Shown: piece after piece, positions 16,740-24,463 of the stretch | Layout: each line of letters begins with the position of its first letter | Numbering within the stretch: the stretch's first letter is position 1 | From: an uncultured Roseateles sp. | GTDB lineage: Bacteria > Pseudomonadota > Gammaproteobacteria > Burkholderiales > Burkholderiaceae_C | Direction of reading: 5' to 3' | DNA: 64,000 nucleotides | Assembly (NCBI RefSeq): GCF_963422335.1 | Contig: NZ_OY729424.1 | Location: forward strand, 6,076,001 to 6,140,000 | Notes under the pieces: generated by a model | Told to the model about the DNA's origin: nothing | Database searches by the model: none | The model's input: only the letters and a program-made list of their open reading frames with translations | Made by a program: the position numbers and the translations under genes

Positions 16740-17141
16740 ATGAAGCGAATCCTTCTTCTCTCCTTGCTATCGGCTCTCGTCACTGCCGCCTATGCGCAGA
16801 CGACCAGCAATATCACCTCGCAAGCCTGCAACGTAGCGCTCAGTCAGTGCACTGCGACAGACAGCAATGCGGACACCTTGGTTGTTCAAGGGCAGTGGGT
16901 GTACTCAGGACCTGTCACGCTGAGCATCGTGACGGCCGCAGGCGCCCAGCCAACCAAATCTTGTTTGGCATCCAGAACATCGATCTCCCACACAAACTAC
17001 AAGATCGTCGATGACTTGTCGATTACCTGTGATGATGGCTCCACTCTTTCGGGCACATACACAGCCACACGGTCCGGTAGTGGGCGCGGCGGCTGGGCCT
17101 GGCATCCACATGTGTTTCTTGAATCGTTGACTCGTTATTAA
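16740..17141 (+). CDS. secreted protein of unknown function
   Basis: 133 aa with a clear signal peptide (MKRILLLSLLSALVTAAYAQ, cleavage near residue 20). The mature part is Ser/Thr-rich with three or four Cys (QACNVALSQCTAT, SITCDDG), compatible with a disulfide-stabilised beta fold. GGAGATC precedes the ATG. I do not recognise the family. The C-terminus (GWAWHPHVFLESLTRY) looks unlike the rest, and a frameshift near the end is possible. It stands alone between gene debris and an unrelated gene. Confidence 0.65.
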   Translation: MKRILLLSLLSALVTAAYAQTTSNITSQACNVALSQCTATDSNADTLVVQGQWVYSGPVTLSIVTAAGAQPTKSCLASRTSISHTNYKIVDDLSITCDDGSTLSGTYTATRSGSGRGGWAWHPHVFLESLTRY

Positions 17142-17490
17142 CGGCAAACCGTGACTGCCGGGATGTTGGCGATTTCAAGGCCTAACAACATGCGTTGCTC
17201 GAGTCAGTGGGTGATCGTGCGGACCGAAGTGTGCCTGCCGGACTTTTGGAGCAGCCGCATACGGCGCGGCGCGGCTTCCGCAAAGCAACCTTTGACCATC
17301 GGCAGGTAGCGGAAGTCGTCGTGAACTCATTGGCACACGGCTGATAGCTGCAATGGGCACAGCACTGCCGGCAGCCTACGGCTGCTCCTGACCGTTATGG
17401 ATAGCTATCCATGGCGGCCACAAGGGGCGCCGGTGACAGACGGCTCCGGGCGTCCTGCGCACCGTGCAACAGAAGCCTGGGATTTCCAAG
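17142..17490. other. intergenic stretch, no gene recognised
   Basis: About 350 bp between a rightward orphan gene and the end of the leftward acyltransferase. GCCTAAC at 17180-17186 looks like one integron core-site half, but no matching second half was found. Nothing else is recognised. Confidence 0.45.
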
Positions 17491-18603
17491 CTACAACGCA
17501 ACAGGCGTTGGGATGGAACTTGATCTGTTTGACCACCGGTCACGCAGGTGCAGGAATGGTCGTTCGACGAGATAGTGCAGCGTTGCCCCGAGCAAAAGAG
17601 TCGCCGCCGAATAGATGAAGAACAGCAGCGCATTCGACCCCTGCGTCGACGGAGCCAGCTCTGTATACACGAGATGAAAGGCGATCTTGTGGCTCAGATA
17701 AAGACTGTACGAGATGGCCGCCATCCAAGCTGTACCCGGCACCTGCCAACGACCGATCAAACTACCACGACCTGCACCGGCAAACACCAGCAGGCCGAAG
17801 CCGAATGAAAGGACGGGCCAGCCGAACGTATTGGCGAGCAACCCAGTGCGCTCGCGAAACAGCCAGAACGCGAGGCAAGTCATCGCCACTCCGCCCAGTA
17901 GAAAGGCATTCGCGCGCAGTTGAAGGCGCGTCCAGATGTTTGGCCGATATACGCGCAAAGTTGCCAGCATCACACCCATCAGCAGGCCATCCAGCCGCAT
18001 CCATGTGGGGTAGTAGATTTCTTCGATGAACCAGTTGCGCGCCGGGGCAATTTCCGCGTAGTGCAGCCAAGTCACGCCTCGCAGGACGATGCCGAGGACG
18101 ACAGTGGTCGTGAAAACGCCAAGAAGGCGTACTGGCGTCAATCGACCCGTCAGCCACCAGGCCAGCAGCGGAAACACCAGATAGAAGTGCTCTTCCACGC
18201 AGAGCGACCAGGCATGCGAGAAGGCCTGATTGCGCTCGTAGTCGATTAACACATTCACTGTAAACGTTGCAAACTGCCACCAAGCCTCCAAGCCAGGTGC
18301 CTCTCGGAGGGCGGGAAAGAACACATACAGCGCCAGCACCACGGCAAAGGCCGGCAGGATGCGCCACGCACGTCGTGAGTAGAAATCGCCAAGCGAGAAG
18401 TCGACGGGCTGCTGCAATTGCCTCAGCACCTGCGATCCGATCAAGAAGCCGCTGAGCACGAAGAAGATGTCAACTCCGACCCAGCCATAACGCGACAACC
18501 AATCGAAGTCCGACCCTAGACCGCCAACGATGAACGAATGAAAAAGCATCACCCAGACGATGGCAATAGTGCGAAGCAGGTCCAGTCCGGGAAGACGATT
18601 CAT
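17491..18603 (-). CDS. acyltransferase-3 family membrane protein
   Basis: 370 aa, about ten membrane segments. The opening LPGLDLLRTIAIVWVMLFHS carries the conserved His of the family. FFVLSGFLIGSQ and WSLCVEEHFYLVFPLL are typical of OafA/NodX-like O-acyltransferases that acylate surface polysaccharides. It lacks the C-terminal SGNH domain found in some members. It is monocistronic. Specificity is unknown. Confidence 0.88.
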   Translation of the reverse strand: MNRLPGLDLLRTIAIVWVMLFHSFIVGGLGSDFDWLSRYGWVGVDIFFVLSGFLIGSQVLRQLQQPVDFSLGDFYSRRAWRILPAFAVVLALYVFFPALREAPGLEAWWQFATFTVNVLIDYERNQAFSHAWSLCVEEHFYLVFPLLAWWLTGRLTPVRLLGVFTTTVVLGIVLRGVTWLHYAEIAPARNWFIEEIYYPTWMRLDGLLMGVMLATLRVYRPNIWTRLQLRANAFLLGGVAMTCLAFWLFRERTGLLANTFGWPVLSFGFGLLVFAGAGRGSLIGRWQVPGTAWMAAISYSLYLSHKIAFHLVYTELAPSTQGSNALLFFIYSAATLLLGATLHYLVERPFLHLRDRWSNRSSSIPTPVAL

Positions 18604-18919
18604 TGGTGTCAGGAGGCAGGTTGGCGATCGGTTTCGCCGTCATCTTATGGCAAGACCTGACTCTGTTTGACAGCTTTCGGGCAGGCCACTCAATTGCTTG
18701 AATGCCTGCTCAGGGGCGGGACCGCCAGTTCAGGCAGTGGATAAGCGGTAACTGGCGCCTTGCCAATCGGGTCATGAACGTCCAAAGACCGCAATGCCTT
18801 GCAGAGCCGGCATTCGGGCCGGCGCCGGCCGCCGACACCAACGACTGCTTGGTGCCCCAGGCAGCGTGAGTACGACCGACGGCGGTCACCGGCAGCAATC
18901 GCTGCAAAGCCCCCTGCCC
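18604..18919. other. intergenic stretch, no gene recognised
   Basis: About 315 bp between the acyltransferase start and the bchD stop. Short frames exist but carry no recognisable motif. This is the right-hand junction of the accessory segment with the photosynthesis genes. Confidence 0.5.
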
Positions 18920-20644
18920 TCACCGCCCCCCCGCCACCGCCGCATGCACATCCGCTGCCTGCCCCTGCGGCAGCGGCACATAGCGTGCCGCCATCGCCTG
19001 GGCCAGCACCATGGCCTGGGGCTGCGGGCGCGGCGAGGTGTCGATCAGCACGCTGCGCAGACCTTGCGCCCGCAGGCGTGCGGCGGCGGCCATCGCATCG
19101 GCCATGGCTTGCCCACGGCCGGGGCTGCCGTCGCTGGCGATATTGGCGCGGGCATCGGTGAGGAACACCAGCAGGGCCTGCGCCCCGTCGCGGGCCTGCA
19201 CGCTTTGGCCCAGTGCGCAGGCCGCATCGATGCCGGCCGCCAGTGGCGTGCCGCCGCCGCCCGGCAGGGCCGACAGCGAGCGCCGCGCGCGCACCAGCGA
19301 GCGGGTCGGCGCCAGCAGCGTCTGCGCCGACTCGCCGCGGAACGCAATCAGCGCCACGCGGTCGCGCCGCACATAGCAATCGGCCAGCAGCAGTTCGACC
19401 GCGCCCTTGGCCTCGGCCAGCCGGGCCAGGGCCTGGGAGCCCGAGGCATCGACGGCAAAGATGGTGGTGCTTTCGCGCGGGCGCCGGTAGCGCTTGATGT
19501 GAAAGTCATCGCGGCGCAGCAGCAGCTTCGCCGCCGACGGGCCCAGGCCGGCCCGTTCCCGCTCCTGCAGGCGCAGGCGCTGCCAGGGGATGGCCGCGCG
19601 CAAGGTGGCCAGCAGATCCAGCCGCGCCCCGGCGCGCAGGCTGCCACGCCGCGGGCTCAGCGGCCGGCCGCTGCGCGCAGGCCGCGAGGCGGCGCCGCTG
19701 CGGCCCGCGCCGCCCCCCTTCGCGCGCTGGGCCGAGTTTTGCGCATCGCTCAACCAGGCCAGCAGGCCGGGCGGAATGGCCGCCTTCGCCGCTTCAATCA
19801 CCTGCTCCTGCAGGTCGGGGCTGCGCTGTTCGGACTCGCCGGCCTCCGACGTTGACGCCTCAGCCTCCGGCACTGGCGCCGATTCAGGGGGCAACGCTTG
19901 TTCGGCCTGGGTCGGCTCGGCGGCCTCGGGCAGCGCCCGCGCACGCGGCGCCAGCACCAGGCGCGCGGCCAGCTCCGCATCTTCCTGGGCGACGCGCTCG
20001 CGCCCGCCCAGCGCCGCGGCGGCGCAGGCGGCCCGCCAGGCCTGCCAGGGCGCTCGCAGCGAGTGCAGCCCCAGCGCGGCGGCAGTGGCGCAGAAGGCCT
20101 GGATGCAGTCTTCGTCGTAGGGGATGCGCGCCAGGTGCTTCCGGGCGGCGGCCAGATCGAAGGGTGGCGCCAGATCGGTTTCTTCAACTGGATTCGAGCC
20201 GTTGACGATCAGCGCCAGCCGCTCCGTCAAGCTGGCCGGTGGTCGCTCCTGCTCGCCCTGCCCCTCATCCAGCGCGACGCAGCAAAAACCGCTGCTCGCC
20301 CGGTCCAGCGCCAGTGCCAGCCGGCCGGCCAATTCGGGACCGAGACGCTCGGCCATGGGCAGCAGCAGGACGCCGCCGGCCACTTCGGCCAGCAGGCCGG
20401 CCTGGACCACCGGCCGGCCGGCCGCGAGGCTCAGCCCGAGGTCCAGGCCGCCGAGCAGGCGTTCGTCGTCAATCTGCGCGGGCAGGCGGCGCCAGGAGGT
20501 GTCCGCCGGCAGGGCCGCGCGCAGCTGCGCCAGCACCGCATCGCGCGCCGGGCCGGGCGGGCCACGCAGGCACAGGCCGCCCAGGCCCTGCGGGTCTATG
20601 GCCAGCAGCCAGGCGGCCTGCAGGGCTGGATCGGCAGCGTCCAC
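18920..20644 (-). CDS. bchD: magnesium chelatase subunit D
   Basis: AAA+ platform subunit of Mg-chelatase, which with BchI and BchH inserts Mg into protoporphyrin IX. The protein is 574 aa. It has a degenerate AAA+ N-terminal half without a good Walker A, then an acidic and Pro-rich linker. The C-terminal von Willebrand A domain has the MIDAS motif DASGS (near residue 390), which binds the integrin-I-like site of BchI. The start is GTG at 20644, three bases after the bchI stop; the sequence TGAGGAGTGG shows the coupling. It is the last gene of the bchG-bchP-orf107-hip-bchI-bchD run. Confidence 0.93.
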   Translation of the reverse strand: MDAADPALQAAWLLAIDPQGLGGLCLRGPPGPARDAVLAQLRAALPADTSWRRLPAQIDDERLLGGLDLGLSLAAGRPVVQAGLLAEVAGGVLLLPMAERLGPELAGRLALALDRASSGFCCVALDEGQGEQERPPASLTERLALIVNGSNPVEETDLAPPFDLAAARKHLARIPYDEDCIQAFCATAAALGLHSLRAPWQAWRAACAAAALGGRERVAQEDAELAARLVLAPRARALPEAAEPTQAEQALPPESAPVPEAEASTSEAGESEQRSPDLQEQVIEAAKAAIPPGLLAWLSDAQNSAQRAKGGGAGRSGAASRPARSGRPLSPRRGSLRAGARLDLLATLRAAIPWQRLRLQERERAGLGPSAAKLLLRRDDFHIKRYRRPRESTTIFAVDASGSQALARLAEAKGAVELLLADCYVRRDRVALIAFRGESAQTLLAPTRSLVRARRSLSALPGGGGTPLAAGIDAACALGQSVQARDGAQALLVFLTDARANIASDGSPGRGQAMADAMAAAARLRAQGLRSVLIDTSPRPQPQAMVLAQAMAARYVPLPQGQAADVHAAVAGGR

Positions 20645-20647
20645 TCC

Positions 20648-21673
20648 TCAAGCCCAGAGTTCGGCCACGGCGCGTGCAATGCGTTCGGTGGAGCCGGTGT
20701 CGTCGAGCGGATTGCGGCGCAGCCGGTGGCGCAGCGCAGGTGCGGCGATCTGGCGCAGATGTGCGTCGTCCACCGCCTCGGCGCCCTGCAGCGCCGCCAG
20801 CGCGCGGGCGGCGCGCATCAGGGTCAGCTCGCCGCGCAGGCCGTCGCTGCCGACGGCCATGCAAAGTTCGGAGGCTCGGTACAAGGCGCCGTCGCCCACC
20901 GCCACCGTGGCCACGCGCTCGCGGGCCTGCAGGATCTGGCGCCGCACCTTGGCGTCCGGCCTGGCCCATTGCGCGGCAAAGGCCTCGGGGTCGCGCTCGA
21001 AGGCATCGCGCCGGCGCACCACCTCGACGCGCTGCGCGATCTCGGTCGGCGTTCGCACCTCGACCGACAGGCCGAAGCGGTCCAGCAGCTGCGGCCGCAG
21101 CTCGCCCTCTTCCGGATTGCCGCTGCCCACCAGCACGAAGCGGGCCGGGTGGCGCACGCTCAGGCCCTCGCGCTCGACCACGTTCTCTCCGGAGGCGGCC
21201 ACGTCGATCAGCAGATCGACCAGATGGTCTTCGAGCAGATTGACCTCGTCGATGTACAGAAAGCCGCGGTGCGCGCGGGCCAGCAGCCCGGGCTCGAAGA
21301 CCTTGATGCCCTGGGACAGCGCACGCTCCAGATCGAGCGCACCGACCACCCTGTCCTCGCTGGCGCCCAGCGGCAGATCGACCACCGGCACCGGCCGGGT
21401 CTCGGTCTTGATGCGGCCGCCGCTCTGCAGCCGCTGGCAGTCTTCGCAGGCGCCGCCGCGGCTCAGCGCCGGATCGCAGTGGTAGCGGCAGCCCTGCACC
21501 GCGCGCATCGGCGGCAGCAGCGCCGCCAGCGCACGCACGGCGGTGGACTTGCCGGTGCCCCGGTCGCCCAGCACCAGCACACCGCCGATGGCCGGCTCGA
21601 CGGCGGCGATCAGAATCGCCAGCTTCATCTCGTCCTGGCCGACGATGGCGGAGAACGGAAACGGTGCGCCCAT
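20648..21673 (-). CDS. bchI: magnesium chelatase subunit I
   Basis: AAA+ ATPase motor of Mg-chelatase. The protein is 341 aa from ATG 21673. Walker A is GDRGTGKST (36-44), Walker B is in FLYIDEVNLLEDH, and the Cys pairs in GCRYHCDP and CEDC are typical of the family. The upstream extension of the frame overlaps hip and lacks similarity, so ATG 21673 is used. It follows hip by 11 bp. Confidence 0.95.
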   Translation of the reverse strand: MGAPFPFSAIVGQDEMKLAILIAAVEPAIGGVLVLGDRGTGKSTAVRALAALLPPMRAVQGCRYHCDPALSRGGACEDCQRLQSGGRIKTETRPVPVVDLPLGASEDRVVGALDLERALSQGIKVFEPGLLARAHRGFLYIDEVNLLEDHLVDLLIDVAASGENVVEREGLSVRHPARFVLVGSGNPEEGELRPQLLDRFGLSVEVRTPTEIAQRVEVVRRRDAFERDPEAFAAQWARPDAKVRRQILQARERVATVAVGDGALYRASELCMAVGSDGLRGELTLMRAARALAALQGAEAVDDAHLRQIAAPALRHRLRRNPLDDTGSTERIARAVAELWA

Positions 21674-21684
21674 GTGCGCGCAGT

Positions 21685-21996
21685 TCAGGGCTTCTTGACG
21701 AAGGCGCTGCACCAGCCCTTGGCCGACACCTGCTTGCCCGGGAACAGCGCGCAGGGCCCCGAGGCGGCCCCGGCCTTGCCCTGGAACAGCTGGCAGGCGT
21801 GGCAACCCTGGTCCGCCGCGTACTTGGGGTATTTGGCCTTGTTGACCTTGGTGGCATCGGCCACATAGCCCAGCGATGCCGCCTGGGCGTCTTTCTCATC
21901 GACCATGGCCTGCGACCAGGCCGTGCCGCTGGCGGCGGCCAGCAGGCCCCCGCTGGCCAATGGAATCAGACGGATGAATTCGCGACGTGTGCTCAT
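21685..21996 (-). CDS. hip: high-potential iron-sulfur protein (HiPIP), Tat-exported
   Basis: Small periplasmic [4Fe-4S] electron carrier that reduces the photo-oxidised reaction centre (via its cytochrome) in several purple bacteria. The protein is 103 aa. The Tat leader STRREFIRLIPLAS ends at AWSQA (residue 30). Cluster ligands are C65, C68, C82 and C96, the C-x2-C-x13-C-x13-C HiPIP pattern. Its ATG overlaps the stop of the preceding membrane gene (ATGA). The place inside a bch operon suggests expression together with the photosystem rather than constitutively. Confidence 0.93.
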   Translation of the reverse strand: MSTRREFIRLIPLASGGLLAAASGTAWSQAMVDEKDAQAASLGYVADATKVNKAKYPKYAADQGCHACQLFQGKAGAASGPCALFPGKQVSAKGWCSAFVKKP

Positions 21997-22316
21997 GATG
22001 ACCTTTCGTGCCCCGTCATGGGGCTGGAGGGAAGAGACAGGGCATTCGCGCCGGCAGCGCTCCAGCGCGCCCGCAGATCGAGGAGATGGGCTACGCCGGC
22101 CGCCGCCAGACACAGCGCGACCCAGGGCAGCGCAGCGCCGGACAGGCCGAGGCGCAACCCCAGCATCAACGCCAGGCCGGCCAGCAGGTTGACGAGCAGC
22201 GGCCGCCTGGCCAGATGCGGTGCCGAGCGGCGCAGCATCAGCCAGGCCAGCTCCAGCAGGCTCACCGCCAGCACCAGATCGACCAGGTGCAGCAGCAGTT
22301 CGGCTTCAGTCATCAA
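21993..22316 (-). CDS. integral membrane protein between bchP and hip (orf107)
   Basis: 107 aa with three probable membrane helices (about residues 4-28, 42-61 and 63-80) rich in Leu and Ala, and a Ser/Pro-rich tail. Both ends are coupled by 4-nt ATGA overlaps, with bchP upstream and hip downstream, so it is translated as part of the operon. I do not recognise the family. Possible roles, by position only: membrane docking of HiPIP or assistance to the prenyl-lipid reductase BchP. Confidence 0.75.
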   Translation of the reverse strand: MMTEAELLLHLVDLVLAVSLLELAWLMLRRSAPHLARRPLLVNLLAGLALMLGLRLGLSGAALPWVALCLAAAGVAHLLDLRARWSAAGANALSLPSSPMTGHERSS

Positions 22317-23500
22317 ACCCTCGCCAGGCCCAGCAGATGGGCCATGTCCTTGAAGAAGATGCGCATATGGGCCATGGGCCGGGCGCGCACCAGGCGCTTG
22401 TTCATGTAGGCGTCGAAGGTCAGCTGCTGCACATCGCGGTCGCGGCAGATGCTGACGAAGCGCTCACGGCGCTTGTCGCTGCTGTACCAGAAGCGCTGCA
22501 TCATGCCCAGCACCCAGAACACGCGGCCGTGCTCGCGCATGAAGCGTCGGCGCGCCCGCGCCAGGCAGCGGGCATCGCCGGTCTGCAGCAACTCCTGCAC
22601 CGCCTGGGCGGCCAGCCGGCCACCGAGCATGGCGTAGTAGATGCCCTCGCCGGAAGCCGGGGCGACCACGCCGGCCGCATCGCCGGCCAGCACGACGTCG
22701 CTTCCGTTGTCCCAGCGCGGCAGCGGCTTCATCGGTATCGGCGCGCCCTCGCGGCGCAGGGTGCGAGCCTGCGTCAGACCGGCCATCGCGCGCAGCTGCT
22801 TGACGCCCTGGCGCAGCGAGAAGCCCTTGTCCGCGCTGCCGGTGCCCACGCTGACGCTGGCCCCGTGCGGGAACACCCAGCCGTAGAAGTCGGGCGACAG
22901 CGCACCGCAGTAATGCACCTCGCAGCGGCTGGCCTGGAAGTCGGCCGGCGGCTGCTCGGGCACCCAGATCACCTCGTGATAGGCGAACACGAAGCGGCCC
23001 TTGTCGGCGCCCGGCACCGCCTGTTGCGCCACCTTTGAGCGCGCGCCGTCGGCACCGATCACGGCCCGCGTGCGCAGTTCAAACCTGGCCCCATCATCGC
23101 CCACGCAGTGCACGACGCGGCCACCGTCGGCATCCAGGCTCAGCCGCTCGAAACTGCCGCTGAGGCGCTGCGCGCCATGCCGGGCCGCCCGCTCGCGCAG
23201 CCATTCATCAAAGCGTTCGCGGTCGACCATGCCGACGAAACCGCCCTCGATCGGTATGTCCACCTTGACCGCCTGCGGCGAGATCATGCGCGCCGAGGTG
23301 GCACGAGCGACCAGCAGCTCGTCGGGGATGTCGAAGTCCTGGATCAGCCGCGGCGGGATCGCACCGCCGCAGGGCTTGATGCGGCCGGCACGGTCCAGCA
23401 GCAGCACCCTGTGCCCCTGGCGCGCCAGGTCATCGGCGGCGGTCGCGCCGGCCGGGCCGCCACCGACCACCACCACATCAAAAGGCTCGGTCTGGTTCAT
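22313..23500 (-). CDS. bchP: geranylgeranyl (bacterio)chlorophyll reductase BchP
   Basis: FAD-dependent reductase that saturates the geranylgeranyl tail of bacteriochlorophyll to phytyl. The protein is 395 aa. The FAD motif VVVGGGPAGATAADDLA is near residues 10-26. KPCGGAIPP and the second FAD motif VVLAGDAAGVVAPASGEGI are conserved. It lies 9 bp after bchG and overlaps orf107 by 4 nt. Confidence 0.95.
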   Translation of the reverse strand: MNQTEPFDVVVVGGGPAGATAADDLARQGHRVLLLDRAGRIKPCGGAIPPRLIQDFDIPDELLVARATSARMISPQAVKVDIPIEGGFVGMVDRERFDEWLRERAARHGAQRLSGSFERLSLDADGGRVVHCVGDDGARFELRTRAVIGADGARSKVAQQAVPGADKGRFVFAYHEVIWVPEQPPADFQASRCEVHYCGALSPDFYGWVFPHGASVSVGTGSADKGFSLRQGVKQLRAMAGLTQARTLRREGAPIPMKPLPRWDNGSDVVLAGDAAGVVAPASGEGIYYAMLGGRLAAQAVQELLQTGDARCLARARRRFMREHGRVFWVLGMMQRFWYSSDKRRERFVSICRDRDVQQLTFDAYMNKRLVRARPMAHMRIFFKDMAHLLGLARV

Positions 23501-23509
23501 GTTCTTGCC

Positions 23510-24388
23510 TCAGCTTGTCGCTGCGCGCAGCGCAAAGGCGCTGAGCAGCATGCCCAGCACATACAGGGTCACGCCATTGGCGCTGTACCAGGTGGCACGC
23601 TCCCGCGGCAGGGTCAGAAAGCGCTTCATCAGCAGCAGCTGCACCAGCAGCAGGCCGGCCACGCCCAGGCCATGCCAGCCCTGGCCCCAATGCCACAGCA
23701 GCAGGGCCACCACCACCTGTGGGGTGGCCATCACGATGCAGGCCACCCAGGCGGCGCCGGACACGCCCAGCATCACCGGCAGCGAGTCGATGCCCATCTG
23801 GCGGTCGCCTTCGATGGACTTGAAATCGTTCAGGGTCATGATGCCGTGGGCGCCAAGGCTGTAGGCCAGGGCCAGCGCCAGCGAGCGGCCGTCGGGCCAT
23901 TCGCCCATGGCCATCACGGCGGCGCCGGTGACCCAGGCCAGGCCCTCGTAGCAAAGGCCGCAGGCGGCATTGCCCCACCAGCCATTGCGCTTCAGGCGCA
24001 GCGGCGGCGCGCTGTAGGCCCAGGCCAGCAGCAGGCCGAACACGGCGGCCAGAAAGCCGGCCCGGCCGAGCTGCCAGGCCAGCAGCAGCGACAGCAGGGT
24101 CCAGATCACCGCGATGTAAAGGCCCCACAGGCCCGGCATGCGGCCCGAGGGTATCGGCCGCTGCGGCTCGTTGATGGCATCGACATGGCGGTCGAACCAG
24201 TCGTTCACTGCTTGGCTGGTGGCGCAGACAAAGGGCCCGGCCAGCAGCACGCCCGCGACGATCAGCGGCCAGCGCCCCTGGGCCGGCAGGCCCGAGGCCA
24301 CCACACCGCAGCCAAAGGCCCACATCGGCGGAAACCAGGTGATTGGTTTGAGCAGTTCGGCGACGGCGGAGAAGGCAGGGCGCTGCAT
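23510..24388 (-). CDS. bchG: bacteriochlorophyll synthase BchG
   Basis: UbiA-type prenyltransferase that esterifies bacteriochlorophyllide with geranylgeranyl diphosphate. The protein is 292 aa with about eight or nine membrane helices. The Asp-rich motif NDWFDRHVD is at residues 62-70, followed by AINEPQRPIPSG, diagnostic for chlorophyll synthases. A second Asp motif is in NDFKSIEGDRQMGID. It is first in the leftward bchG-bchP-orf107-hip-bchI-bchD operon. A PpsR operator with an embedded TTGACA precedes it. Confidence 0.95.
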   Translation of the reverse strand: MQRPAFSAVAELLKPITWFPPMWAFGCGVVASGLPAQGRWPLIVAGVLLAGPFVCATSQAVNDWFDRHVDAINEPQRPIPSGRMPGLWGLYIAVIWTLLSLLLAWQLGRAGFLAAVFGLLLAWAYSAPPLRLKRNGWWGNAACGLCYEGLAWVTGAAVMAMGEWPDGRSLALALAYSLGAHGIMTLNDFKSIEGDRQMGIDSLPVMLGVSGAAWVACIVMATPQVVVALLLWHWGQGWHGLGVAGLLLVQLLLMKRFLTLPRERATWYSANGVTLYVLGMLLSAFALRAATS

Positions 24389-24416
24389 GCCTTCATTCTG
24401 TCCTGACGATTCAATA

Positions 24417-24434
24417 TGTCAAGCCAGATTTACA
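24417..24434. promoter_or_regulatory. PpsR/CrtJ operator upstream of bchG
   Basis: TGTCAAGCCAGATTTACA is an exact TGT-N12-ACA palindrome 29 bp before the bchG ATG. Read leftward it contains TTGACA, a consensus -35 hexamer, although the -10 region (AGAATG after 17 bp) is poor. A degenerate copy (TGT-N12-ATA, 24399-24416) abuts it on the left. Confidence 0.78.
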
Positions 24435-24463
24435 CTCGATAGCTACAGTCACCCAAGGCCGGC

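Noticed and set aside
17180..17186. GCCTAAC just after the orphan secreted gene, resembling one core site of an integron attC
   Set aside because: No GTTAGGC-like partner or folded site within the next ~140 bp and no integrase in the window.
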